A DNA stretch of 37,347 bases. Origin: CAYZJV01 sp964473245 (GTDB lineage Bacteria > Spirochaetota > Spirochaetia > Sphaerochaetales > Sphaerochaetaceae). Positions 7,961 to 16,679 of the stretch are shown here, piece by piece. The notes under the pieces are model-generated. The model had not been told where the DNA came from and did no database searches. It was given only the letters and a program-made list of their open reading frames with translations. Position numbers and translations under genes: made by a program. Numbering within the stretch: the first letter of the stretch is position 1; the number at the start of each line of letters is the position of its first letter. Where the stretch lies: NCBI GenBank assembly GCA_964473245.1, contig CAYYOL010000022.1:1-37347 (forward strand), written 5' to 3'.

Positions 7961-10699
7961 ATGGCAAAAAGCCTAATACAGAAGTTGTTTGGAACCAAAC
8001 AGGAACGCGACATGAAACGACTCATGCCGATCGTGCACCAGGTAAACGCCAAAGCAGATTGGGCACGTGGATTGTCCGACGACGATTTCCCTCGTGTCAC
8101 CGCCGACTTGAAAGCTCGGCTCGAGAAAGGAGAGTCACTGGGAGACCTCCTTCCTGAAGCCTTCGCCCTTGCCCGTGAGGCGGCACACCGGACCCTCGGG
8201 GAGCGGCACTACGATGAGCAAATCATGGGAGCCATCGTACTGCATCAGGGAACCATTCTCGAAATGAAAACCGGAGAAGGAAAGACTCTCACCTGTGTTC
8301 CCGCCGCATATCTTAATGCACTCGAAGGAAAAGGTGTCCACATTGTTACGGTTAACGACTACCTGGCCAGTCGAGACTGTGAATGGATGGGGCCGATTTA
8401 TAGGTTTCTCGGACTGAGCGTAGGCTCCATTGTGAGCGACATGGATAATGAAGCACGGCGAGCGGCATATGCTTCCGACATAACCTATGGTACGAACAAT
8501 GAGTTTGGCTTTGACTATCTCAGAGACAACATGAAGTGGGATGCCCGGGACAAGATTCAACCACAACATCACTATGCGATTATCGACGAAGTCGACAGCA
8601 TTCTCATAGATGAAGCACGAACTCCGCTTATCATCAGTGGGCAAGCAGCAGACGATACGCTTAAGATCAAATCCGCCTCCCGGATCGTCCCGAATCTTAC
8701 CGAATGCACCAAAGACCCGGAAACTGGGGAGTATCCTGAAGATGCCGAAGGTGATTTCCAAGTCGACGAGAAACAGAAGCGGGTAACATTCACCAACCAA
8801 GGTCTCACCCATATCGAGAAGCTGCTTCAGATGAACAAGGTGATTTCGGAATCACTGTATGATGGAGAGAACTTCGAATTTGTCCACTACATGACACAAG
8901 CAGTGAAAGCACACACACTATTCCATCGCGACGTCGATTATGTCGTTGCAGATGGAAAAGTGGAAATTGTGGATGAATTCACCGGACGCATTCTCCACGG
9001 TCGACGATACAGCGATGGTCTGCATCAGGCGATCGAGGCTAAAGAGGGGATCCGGATCGAGGTCCAGAACAAGACACTGGCCACCATCACTTTTCAGAAC
9101 TTCTTTAGAATGTACGACAAGATCTCTGGTATGACCGGTACTGCCGATACCGAAGCACCGGAGTTCCAAAAGATATACAATCTCGATGTCGTGGTCATCC
9201 CGACTCATCTTCCGATTGCAAGGAAGGATATGCAGGATCTCGTATTCTTGAACGAAGAGTACAAATTCGCTGCAATCTGCAGGGAGATTGAAGAGGTACA
9301 CGCGAAGGGACAACCGGTTCTTGTCGGAACGGTCTCCATCGAAAAATCGGAACAACTATCTGCACTACTGAAGCGACGGGGAATCAGACACGAAGTACTC
9401 AATGCCAAGAATCATGCTCGAGAGGCACTGATTATCGAAGATGCCGGAGCCAAGGGCGCAGTGACCATTGCCACGAACATGGCAGGACGGGGAACTGATA
9501 TCAAGCTTGGTGGATCGCTCGATGCTCGAATTCGAGCTGTCTGTGGATCAGATCCGAGTCCGGAGGAGTACGAACAGGCCAAACAGAGGGTCTACCCCGA
9601 ATGGAAAGCTGCCTACGATGAAGTGAAGCAGGTAGGAGGACTCTATATTCTCGGAACCGAACGACACGAATCGAGACGGATAGACAATCAGCTTAGGGGA
9701 AGAGCCGGACGACAGGGAGACCCTGGAGCATCCCGCTTCTTTCTCAGCCTCGACGATACGCTCATGCGTCTGTTTGCTAAGGATTCTGTCCGTTCCATGC
9801 TGGGAAAGATCGGCATGGGCGCCGATCCGATCGAGCATAGTCTAGTAAGCCGAGCAATCGAGAAGGCCCAGACGCGTGTTGAGGAGCAAAACTTCGAAAT
9901 CAGAAAGCATCTTCTTGAATATGACGATGTGTTAAATGAACAGAGAAATTTCCTCTACCAGCAACGGGACTCGATTCTCATGGCTGAGGATCTACTCGAG
10001 CGGGCACTCAACACCTGTGAGGAGATAGTGGTGGATATCGTGGATGCTCTCGAGATCATCGAACATGATCGAGAAGCCACGGTTACCAAACTCAAGGAGA
10101 TGCTTGAAGAGCGGTTCCACTTTGTTCCAGAGCTCGAAGAGCTGGAAACGATACAACCTCTGAAACAGGATGTGATCAGGGATTCGGTGTTCGCTGCACT
10201 GAAGAACCATGTCGACGAGAAAATCAAGTTGACAGGAGAGAAACCGTTTAACGATTTTCTCAGGTTCCAATACCTGCGCCAGATCGATATGCGTTGGCAA
10301 GACCACCTGGATCAACTTGAGGCTCTCCGTGAGGCGGTCTATCTCAGAGCATATGCGCAGAAGAACCCTCTACTCGAGTATAAGCTCGAAGGGTTCGATA
10401 TTTTCGACAGACTTATCACCGAAATCCGATCCTATATTGCTGTGTTAACCGTTCGGGTACAGATACAGAGTTCCGATCAGCGTTCTCAGATGCATCGCAC
10501 CACCCCAGGACGTATCGTTGAATCTCACGGGCAGGTCTCTCAGTTCGGCGCTCCTCCTTCGCAAGGGAGACAACAGGGTGCACAACCGGGACAAGCTCCG
10601 GTGCAGATTCGAAGGACTGGACAGAAGGTCGGGCGAAACGAACCATGTCCATGCGGTAGCGGAAAGAAATTCAAACACTGCCATGGAAGAAATGCCTAG
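7961..10699 (+). CDS. secA: Preprotein translocase ATPase SecA
   Basis: 912-residue motor of the Sec pathway; it binds SecYEG, SecB and preproteins and drives export by ATP hydrolysis. Walker A EMKTGEGKT (101-109), DEVDSILIDEARTPLIISG, the preprotein cross-linking region, the second nucleotide-binding domain (NMAGRGTDIKLGG, RGRAGRQGDPG), helical scaffold/wing regions and a C-terminal zinc motif CPCGSGKKFKHCHG are all present, so it is full-length and intact. A low-complexity Q/G/P linker (about 865-890) precedes the zinc motif, as usual. ATG at 7961 follows AGAGGA. It is monocistronic: divergent from murG, with its stop 22 bases from the end of the convergent LysM/LytM gene. I see no strong hairpin terminator in that gap. 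Confidence 0.98.
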   Translation: MAKSLIQKLFGTKQERDMKRLMPIVHQVNAKADWARGLSDDDFPRVTADLKARLEKGESLGDLLPEAFALAREAAHRTLGERHYDEQIMGAIVLHQGTILEMKTGEGKTLTCVPAAYLNALEGKGVHIVTVNDYLASRDCEWMGPIYRFLGLSVGSIVSDMDNEARRAAYASDITYGTNNEFGFDYLRDNMKWDARDKIQPQHHYAIIDEVDSILIDEARTPLIISGQAADDTLKIKSASRIVPNLTECTKDPETGEYPEDAEGDFQVDEKQKRVTFTNQGLTHIEKLLQMNKVISESLYDGENFEFVHYMTQAVKAHTLFHRDVDYVVADGKVEIVDEFTGRILHGRRYSDGLHQAIEAKEGIRIEVQNKTLATITFQNFFRMYDKISGMTGTADTEAPEFQKIYNLDVVVIPTHLPIARKDMQDLVFLNEEYKFAAICREIEEVHAKGQPVLVGTVSIEKSEQLSALLKRRGIRHEVLNAKNHAREALIIEDAGAKGAVTIATNMAGRGTDIKLGGSLDARIRAVCGSDPSPEEYEQAKQRVYPEWKAAYDEVKQVGGLYILGTERHESRRIDNQLRGRAGRQGDPGASRFFLSLDDTLMRLFAKDSVRSMLGKIGMGADPIEHSLVSRAIEKAQTRVEEQNFEIRKHLLEYDDVLNEQRNFLYQQRDSILMAEDLLERALNTCEEIVVDIVDALEIIEHDREATVTKLKEMLEERFHFVPELEELETIQPLKQDVIRDSVFAALKNHVDEKIKLTGEKPFNDFLRFQYLRQIDMRWQDHLDQLEALREAVYLRAYAQKNPLLEYKLEGFDIFDRLITEIRSYIAVLTVRVQIQSSDQRSQMHRTTPGRIVESHGQVSQFGAPPSQGRQQGAQPGQAPVQIRRTGQKVGRNEPCPCGSGKKFKHCHGRNA

Positions 10700-10721
10700 G
10701 AAACTCACTAGTTGAACTTTA

Positions 10722-11822
10722 TTAGAAGAAGTTTGCCGGATTTAACGCTGTACCATCCTGTTCTATGGAGAAGTACAGTGCAGTCTTTCCTATGGAGCCC
10801 GTGCTTCCCATGGAACCCAGCGCCCCTCCTTGCCGGATATGATCTCCAACCTTGACCAGGATTTCATCGAGGTGAGCATAGGTGGTCTTGTAGCCATTAT
10901 CGTGAGACATGACCACAAAACGCCCTCTACCATCTGGTACGTTCCCCGTATCTACTACCACTCCGGTCGACGATGCCCGTATCTGTGAGCCTGGAGCACC
11001 TTCGATCCATATCCCTTGCAGGACAACGATCTCCTCAGATGTTCCATAGACGACGGTCTGACCGAAGAGTCCAGTAATTCTCCCCTCTGCAGGACGTACG
11101 AAACGATCGTAGAATGAGAACGAACCGTCATCGTCCACTCGGGCACTTGGAATGAATAGTTTTTGTCCCGGGAATATCACTTCCGAAGAGAGTCCGTTGA
11201 TCTCCTGCAAAGTCTTCCATCCTAAACTCGGGTTGAACCTGTTCGTGATAATCGAAAGTGAGTCTCCAGATTGTACGGTATAGAGTTGTCCGTCCCGATC
11301 GGGAATTCGCAGTACTGTTCCCGGACGAACCGATGAGAGGTTCCGAACGGCGTTCACACTGAGTATGGTTTCTCGCGAAACTCCATAGACTTCGCTCAAG
11401 GAGTCTAGTGTTTCTCCCTCCTGTACTTCGTGTTCGACATACCAGACACTCCTTGATTCCCGCTCCTGAGAGGGAACACGAACCGGTGTGGGAGTCTCAA
11501 TGGTCGTTACCGGACTCCGGGAGAGGGCACTTGCCGATTCTGCAGGCTGAGAGGTCTGAGTCTCCGGAGTCTCTTGAGAAGCTGGTGAATCCTGAACTAT
11601 GGGCTCGACTACAAGTGAAGTACCAGAAGCGCGTTCCGGTCCTTCAGATGAGGAGAAATAGAGAAGCCATAACACAACCACTCCGACACAGAGAAGTATC
11701 CCGATAATCACCACCGATACGATGATGCGTAGACTCTTCGAATCCATGCGATCACCATTCCGACGTCGACTGACGCCCGACCTTCCCATGTCGTCATAAC
11801 TGTTTTTGTCTCTGTAGCCCAT
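10722..11822 (-). CDS. Membrane-anchored LysM/LytM-domain protein with degenerate peptidase site
   Basis: 366 residues. A basic cytoplasmic N-terminus, one transmembrane helix (about 33-56), a Pro/Ser/Thr-rich periplasmic linker (57-125), two LysM peptidoglycan-binding domains (about 131-175 and 181-225) and a C-terminal LytM/M23 domain (about 245-366). Aligned by eye to active M23 enzymes, the zinc ligands are gone: the H of HxGxD-type GIDI is L268, its D is W272, and the final HxH is A348-L-Y350. The YAHL histidine (H317) remains. This is the pattern of EnvC/NlpD-type regulators, which do not cut peptidoglycan but activate cell-separation amidases. It diverges from ftsI, supporting a role in division or septal wall splitting. 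Which amidase it would activate is not visible here. Confidence 0.85.
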   Translation of the reverse strand: MGYRDKNSYDDMGRSGVSRRRNGDRMDSKSLRIIVSVVIIGILLCVGVVVLWLLYFSSSEGPERASGTSLVVEPIVQDSPASQETPETQTSQPAESASALSRSPVTTIETPTPVRVPSQERESRSVWYVEHEVQEGETLDSLSEVYGVSRETILSVNAVRNLSSVRPGTVLRIPDRDGQLYTVQSGDSLSIITNRFNPSLGWKTLQEINGLSSEVIFPGQKLFIPSARVDDDGSFSFYDRFVRPAEGRITGLFGQTVVYGTSEEIVVLQGIWIEGAPGSQIRASSTGVVVDTGNVPDGRGRFVVMSHDNGYKTTYAHLDEILVKVGDHIRQGGALGSMGSTGSIGKTALYFSIEQDGTALNPANFF

Positions 11823-11837
11823 ACAACCTACCTGCTC

Positions 11838-11866
11838 TCGACATTACTGCAGTTCCATACTACTAT
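11838..11866 (+). promoter_or_regulatory. Predicted ftsI promoter giving a near-leaderless mRNA
   Basis: TCGACA (11838-11843, 5 of 6), a 17-bp spacer and TACTAT (11861-11866). The expected transcription start falls 0-4 bases before the ftsI ATG at 11876. No Shine-Dalgarno is present between -10 and ATG. On the opposite strand ACTATA (11862-11867) reads TATAGT, a possible -10 for the divergent LysM/LytM gene. Confidence 0.45.
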
Positions 11867-11875
11867 ATTTACACC

Positions 11876-13576
11876 ATGGTATCCAGAGAAAAAGGTGTAA
11901 TACCTCGTATCCTGCCACTAGTCACAGCAATGGTTGCCGTGGTTATCATCATTCGCGTTTTCTGGCTCATCGCAATCCCCTCAGATTCAGAACCCTCATA
12001 CACGAATCCTACGGTTGCGCAGCAGGTGGTTCGCGGCTCGATCGTGGATCGCCACGGGACATTGATCGCAGTGGAAGTACCCTACTATTCGTGTGCTCTT
12101 ATCCTGCCGGAGATTGAGGATCTCAACGCTACCGCCGAGGTACTCGGTCCGATCATCGACCGAAGCAGTGAAACCATCGTAAGCCAGGCTCGACAACGGG
12201 TCTCCTACTACCTTGCGAAGAGAAGGCTCAACGACACAGAGTATGAACAGATTTCGCACATGATCTCGACTGGCCAGTTGAACGGTGTCCGTCTGGAGAA
12301 ACGGTATGGTCGAAACTACCCACAGCACTACCATGGTGCACAGGTCATAGGGTTCACGAATACCGAAAATCGAGGTATCGAAGGTCTTGAGCTTGCACTG
12401 GAACCGTATCTGCTACCCTACCCGGAGTTGCACCAACAGGTCACGAGAGGGTCCGATGTGCAACTCACTATCGACATGAATCTTCAGTATCTGCTCGATG
12501 AGCAGGTTGTTGCCATAGATGCCGAACACTTTCCCGACAGTGTCGTCGGAATCATCATGGGAGCCGATACTGGAGAGATCCTCGCTGTCTCTACCTTCCC
12601 CTGGTATAATCCGAACGCGTACCAGCTCTCTGAGCCGGAGCAACGGCAGAACAAGGTCGTCACCAGTCGATACGAGCCGGGATCTGTCTTCAAGGTGTTC
12701 AGTCTTGCATCGGAACTTCAGGCGGGAGAGGCTCATTTCGACGAGCCTTTTCACTGTGATGGTAGCTATACCTTCACTACGCCAAATGGCGCATCCACAA
12801 CGATCCAGTGTGTATCGGCCCACGGCACAGTAACCCCGGAACAGATGCTCCAATACTCGTGCAACGGAGCAGTAGCACATTGGGCCCTGCAGACCGACGA
12901 CACTGCATTCAGAGACACACTCGAAGCATTTGGATTCACCACTGCCTGGAACACCGGCATGCCTGGTGCGATTTCTGGCTTGCTCAGTCCAGTGGAAACA
13001 TGGTCGGGGCGAAGCAAGGCGACGATCTCCTTCGGCCAAGAATTAGCTATCACGCCACTACAGATTGCCACTGCAGCTACAGCTATCGCAACCGGTGGAG
13101 ACCTTATGACCCCCTATATCGTCCAATCCATACAAGAACACGATGGTTCATACCGCGAAGTGAATGAGCCAACCATATCCCGAGAGAGCATAATCAGTAC
13201 TGAGGTGAGCAATCGTGTTCTCGAAGGTATGGAACTGGCAACTCGGCAGGGAGGGACAGCAACACGTGTAGCAGTGCCCGGTGTCAGGGTTGGAGCGAAA
13301 ACCGGAACGGCACAGATTGCCGACCCAGAGACTGGAGCCTACGGTCCTGATACGTTCCTTGCCAGCACCTTGGCTATCGTTCCTGTCGACGATCCAAAAT
13401 TCATCATCTACATAGGGGTGGAGAATCCAAAAGGCGCAACTATCTGGGGAAGTAACATAGCTGCTCCAGCAATTGGATCGATTATCGCCGACATGGTTCG
13501 TCAGGGAAGAATTCGCTCGGATATCATGGAGACGGTCACCCTTGATCAGGCTCTGTCACCGGAAGACCTCCTGTGA
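11876..13576 (+). CDS. ftsI: Division-type penicillin-binding protein (class B transpeptidase)
   Basis: 566-residue class B PBP that cross-links peptidoglycan peptides in the periplasm. A short cytoplasmic N-terminus and one membrane helix (about 11-35) lead to the dimerisation domain with RGSIVDRHG (53-61). The transpeptidase domain (about 215-540) has all catalytic motifs: SxxK S270-VF-K273, SxN S328-C-N330 and KTG 475-477. No PASTA domain is evident. FtsI (PBP3) rather than PBP2 (MrdA) is inferred from length and because no other transpeptidase sits in the division cluster, which lacks ftsI between ftsL and murF. No Shine-Dalgarno precedes the ATG and there is no better start downstream. 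The 3' end overlaps the convergent flhF by 41 bp. Confidence 0.9.
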   Translation: MVSREKGVIPRILPLVTAMVAVVIIIRVFWLIAIPSDSEPSYTNPTVAQQVVRGSIVDRHGTLIAVEVPYYSCALILPEIEDLNATAEVLGPIIDRSSETIVSQARQRVSYYLAKRRLNDTEYEQISHMISTGQLNGVRLEKRYGRNYPQHYHGAQVIGFTNTENRGIEGLELALEPYLLPYPELHQQVTRGSDVQLTIDMNLQYLLDEQVVAIDAEHFPDSVVGIIMGADTGEILAVSTFPWYNPNAYQLSEPEQRQNKVVTSRYEPGSVFKVFSLASELQAGEAHFDEPFHCDGSYTFTTPNGASTTIQCVSAHGTVTPEQMLQYSCNGAVAHWALQTDDTAFRDTLEAFGFTTAWNTGMPGAISGLLSPVETWSGRSKATISFGQELAITPLQIATAATAIATGGDLMTPYIVQSIQEHDGSYREVNEPTISRESIISTEVSNRVLEGMELATRQGGTATRVAVPGVRVGAKTGTAQIADPETGAYGPDTFLASTLAIVPVDDPKFIIYIGVENPKGATIWGSNIAAPAIGSIIADMVRQGRIRSDIMETVTLDQALSPEDLL

Positions 13577-14756
13577 ACTGATTCACCCAGAGATTCTGGA
13601 AGTCGAGAGAGAACCCCCGCAAGAGCCCCAGCATAGAGGAAGCCGATGCCTTATGAATATCTTTGGGAACACGCTGTCCATCGGTAAAAAATAGAATCGG
13701 CATGCTCCGCTCATGACTCACGCTCAATATATTTCCAATCGTTTCAGTCTCATCCATCTTGGTCACAATAAGACTCTGTACATCGAACGACATATACTGA
13801 TCAATTGCCTTCCGTACATCTTCGGTCTTCATTGCTCCGGATAGTGCCAGAAAGAAACCACTCTCTTCCCTGTTTGGTACAGAGAGAAGTGTCTTCATCT
13901 TCACGGCGAGGTCGGTATCCCGAGGACTCTTTCCGATCGTATCGACCAGAAGCAAGTCGTTCTCAGTTGACTCCTGCAAGGTGCGATAGAACTCCTCTTC
14001 ATTGGTTACTCGATCTACGGGAATCTGAAGTGATGATCCAAAAGCAGCTAACTGTTCATAGGCACCGGCTCGGAACGAGTCGATGGTGATCATGCGTACA
14101 CGCTTGCGGAATTCGGGTTCCTTCTGCAACCCGTACAGCGCTGCAATCTTCGCTATGGTAGTTGTCTTTCCTATGCCAGTTGGCCCAAGCAGAACGAATA
14201 TTCGTGGTGGGCTCAACTGTGTCGCATGATCTATATCAACCAGGGAGACGATCCGATCCACTAACATGAGCTCGAACTCCTCCATGGAGGGAGCGTCCGA
14301 GCCATAATCGTGGAGGGATTCACGAAGGAGTTCTTCGATTTCTCCGGAGAATGTGGAGGAGAAATCGTTTTGCCGCAGCAACTCCATTGCATGCCCGATC
14401 AGCATCTCATGAGCAATCTGCAACTCCGTTTCGCTCGAATCCTGCTGCTCCTCTGCGACTTCTACGGAGATCTGTTCGTTAGGCTCCTCAGTTGGAGTCG
14501 ATTCAACTTCCTTCGGTGCTTCCTGTTGTGGATCCTTTTGTGGCTCCTGTTTTACCTCTGCAGAAGGAGTCTCCACAGTGACTGTATCTGCAAGATAGCA
14601 AGTCAGCTCGACATGCGTGCGCCTTCCGAGCCAGAGGAAGCCTCCGCGCCCTTGTACATCGCGTCTGCTGTGGATACGGAGAGCCGGACCGTACTGTTCA
14701 CGGGCCTTGCGTACCGCCTCCTCGAAATCCTTGGCTACTATCGTGATGTACTTCAT
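13536..14756 (-). CDS. flhF: Flagellar SRP-family GTPase FlhF
   Basis: 406 residues. The N-terminal B domain begins MKYITIVAKDFEEAVRKARE and carries the FlhF hallmark (GGFLWLGRR, then a VELT strand). A Gln/Glu/Pro-rich linker (about 65-110) precedes the N domain and the SRP-type G domain: G1 GPTGIGKTTTIAKIA, TIDSFRAGAYEQL, G3 DTIGKSPRD (DTAGRS in most relatives), G4 TKMDET and the family signature TDGQRVPKDI. FlhF places and numbers flagella, so the cell is probably motile. ATG at 14756 has GAGGAG 10 bases upstream, 22 bases after hslU. FlhF usually sits with flhA and flhG; here it ends the division/HslVU run. No flagellar structural genes are in the window. Confidence 0.88.
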   Translation of the reverse strand: MKYITIVAKDFEEAVRKAREQYGPALRIHSRRDVQGRGGFLWLGRRTHVELTCYLADTVTVETPSAEVKQEPQKDPQQEAPKEVESTPTEEPNEQISVEVAEEQQDSSETELQIAHEMLIGHAMELLRQNDFSSTFSGEIEELLRESLHDYGSDAPSMEEFELMLVDRIVSLVDIDHATQLSPPRIFVLLGPTGIGKTTTIAKIAALYGLQKEPEFRKRVRMITIDSFRAGAYEQLAAFGSSLQIPVDRVTNEEEFYRTLQESTENDLLLVDTIGKSPRDTDLAVKMKTLLSVPNREESGFFLALSGAMKTEDVRKAIDQYMSFDVQSLIVTKMDETETIGNILSVSHERSMPILFFTDGQRVPKDIHKASASSMLGLLRGFSLDFQNLWVNQFTGGLPVTEPDQG

Positions 14757-14778
14757 CTATACAAATCTCCTCAGCTAG

Positions 14779-16140
14779 TCACAGGATGTACCTGCTCAGA
14801 TCCTCATTCTCCAGTATATCGGAAAGCCTCTCATTCACATAATCTTCATCTACATTGAAACTCTGGCCAGCCAACTCGTCAGCTCTGAAGGAAATATCCT
14901 CTAATAGACGCTCCATTATCGTATAGAGCCTTCTCGCCCCGATATTCTCTGTCGTAGAATTCACCGTGTAAGCTATCTGACTCACTCTTCTCAGTGCATC
15001 GTCACTGAAGACCAGATTGACATCTTCGGTGTGCATGAGTGCGATATATTGCTTGATGATGGCATTCTCAGGCTCCTGCAAGATACGAAGAAAATCGGTA
15101 TCGGTCAGTTCTTTCAGCTCTACTCGGAGGGGAAATCTCCCCTGCAACTCGGGAATGAGATCGCTTGGTTTCGACACATGAAACGCACCTGCAGCGATAA
15201 ACAGGATATGGGTAGTATCAATCATGCCCCACTTGGTGCTGACCTTGCTCCCCTCTACAATCGGGAGGATATCCCGCTGGACCCCTTCGCGAGAGACATC
15301 GGGCCCATGCTGTCCCCCCTTGTTTCCGGCGACTTTGTCGATCTCATCGATGAAGATAATCCCCATCTGCTCCACTCGTTCCTTCGCTATTTCGACTACC
15401 TGCTCCTGATCCACGCTCCGCTCGGTCTCCTCTTCGGTAAGGAGTTCACGAGCACGCTTGATGGAGACTCTACGCTTTTTGCCGCGTCCTCCGAAGATAC
15501 TCCCGAGACTCTGAATCGTACTCTCAAGATCCTCCAGATTCCCTCCAGCAAGGAGCTCCACGCCCTGTGTGGCAGGCTTTCCAGTGACTGTTATCTCCAC
15601 TTCGCGATCTTCGAATCGACCTTCGGCGAGAAACTGCCTGAACTTTTCGCGTGTCTCCTTCGTAGCATGAGCCAGTGAGTTCGAACTCTCTTTTCCTTCA
15701 GTTCGTTTCGGAGCGGACTCGGCAGGAAGCAGCAGATCGAGCAGTCGCTCTTCAACCCGCTTCTCCACCAACTCACGTTGCTTTTCAGCCAACTCCTTCT
15801 TGGTCATCTGAACCGCAGTTCCCATGAGATCCCGCACCATCGATTCGACATCTCTGCCGACATACCCGACCTCGGTGTACTTAGTTGCTTCGACCTTCAC
15901 AAATGGGGTATTGGCGAGTTTGGCGATTCGTCGCGCAATCTCGGTCTTTCCTACTCCAGTAGGTCCCATCATAATGATGTTCTTTGGTGAAACCTCATCT
16001 CGCATAGTGTCCGGCAGCCGCTTTCTCCGGGCACGATTCCGTAGTGCAATGGCTACGGTTCGTTTCGCATCATGCTGCCCGATAATGAATTTATCCAGTT
16101 CTCGTACAATTTCAGCAGGGGTCATATCGTCCAAGTTCAT
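14779..16140 (-). CDS. hslU: HslU, ATPase subunit of the HslVU (ClpYQ) protease
   Basis: 453 residues, normal length. An AAA+ unfoldase that feeds substrates into the HslV chamber in the cytoplasm. Visible: N-terminal MTPAEIVRELDKFIIGQ, Walker A GPTGVGKT (59-66), pore loop GYVG (92-95), the inserted I domain (about 110-245), Walker B IIFIDEIDK, sensor/arginine region ENIGARRLYTIMERLLED and the C-terminal tail ending EDLSRYIL, which docks into HslV. The ATG overlaps the hslV stop (ATGA), with GAGGAG 5 bases upstream, so the two subunits are co-translated. Confidence 0.98.
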   Translation of the reverse strand: MNLDDMTPAEIVRELDKFIIGQHDAKRTVAIALRNRARRKRLPDTMRDEVSPKNIIMMGPTGVGKTEIARRIAKLANTPFVKVEATKYTEVGYVGRDVESMVRDLMGTAVQMTKKELAEKQRELVEKRVEERLLDLLLPAESAPKRTEGKESSNSLAHATKETREKFRQFLAEGRFEDREVEITVTGKPATQGVELLAGGNLEDLESTIQSLGSIFGGRGKKRRVSIKRARELLTEEETERSVDQEQVVEIAKERVEQMGIIFIDEIDKVAGNKGGQHGPDVSREGVQRDILPIVEGSKVSTKWGMIDTTHILFIAAGAFHVSKPSDLIPELQGRFPLRVELKELTDTDFLRILQEPENAIIKQYIALMHTEDVNLVFSDDALRRVSQIAYTVNSTTENIGARRLYTIMERLLEDISFRADELAGQSFNVDEDYVNERLSDILENEDLSRYIL

Positions 16141-16679
16141 TTCTGCTCCTCTAGATGCTCAACCAGTATCGATCCATTGGTGTATATACAGATATCGCTG
16201 GCTATTTCCAGCGATTTCCTCGCAATCTCGACTGCACTGAGTTCAGTCCCATCCAGGTAAGCCCTCGCTGCAGCCAGTGCAAAGTTTCCTCCCGACCCGA
16301 TGGCGATAACATCGTGTTCCGGTTCGATCACATCGCCAACACCCGAAATCAGAAACGTCTTCTGCCTGTCTGCCACAAGGAGCATCGCCTCGAGTCTCCG
16401 TAGATTTCTGTCCAGACGCCACTCCTTCGCCATCTCAACCGCTGCTCGGGTAAGGTCCCCGTGATACTGTTTCAACTTCTTCTCAATGATCTCATAGAGT
16501 GTGAAAGCATCGGCGGTAGCTCCTGCGAAACCGGAAAGGACTGTACCGTCCATCATCCTGCGAACTTTTCTCGCATTACCTTTGAGAATTGCATCTCCAG
16601 CTGTGACTTGCCCATCTCCGGCAATGGCTACCTGACCGCCTCTTCGTACCGCTATGATGGTAGTTCCTCTAATTTCCAT
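16137..16679 (-). CDS. hslV: HslV, peptidase subunit of the HslVU protease
   Basis: 180-residue proteasome-beta-like threonine peptidase. The motif GTTIIAVRRGGQVAIAGDGQV places the nucleophile threonine just after the short propeptide MEIRG. KGNARKVRRM and FAGATADAFTL are typical of the family. Three ATGs are in frame (16712, 16694 and 16679). I chose 16679 because GGAAGGA lies 6 bases upstream, it gives the standard length, and the longer versions would add an unusual N-terminal tail blocking maturation. This start overlaps the xerC stop by 11 bases. Confidence 0.95.
   Translation of the reverse strand: MEIRGTTIIAVRRGGQVAIAGDGQVTAGDAILKGNARKVRRMMDGTVLSGFAGATADAFTLYEIIEKKLKQYHGDLTRAAVEMAKEWRLDRNLRRLEAMLLVADRQKTFLISGVGDVIEPEHDVIAIGSGGNFALAAARAYLDGTELSAVEIARKSLEIASDICIYTNGSILVEHLEEQK

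Noticed and set aside
8135..8812. A 225-codon open frame on the - strand opposite secA
   Set aside because: It is antisense to the secA nucleotide-binding domain, without domain, start signal or neighbours.
10722..11822. LysM/LytM protein as an active M23 endopeptidase
   Set aside because: All three zinc ligands are substituted in a by-eye alignment; only the YAHL histidine is kept.
12413..13039. A 208-codon open frame on the - strand opposite ftsI
   Set aside because: It is antisense to the transpeptidase domain and contains no recognisable protein pattern.
15031..15678. A 215-codon open frame on the + strand opposite hslU
   Set aside because: It is antisense to a fully conserved AAA+ domain, has no ribosome site and no recognisable domain. 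Long antisense frames here follow from the codon bias of the real genes.
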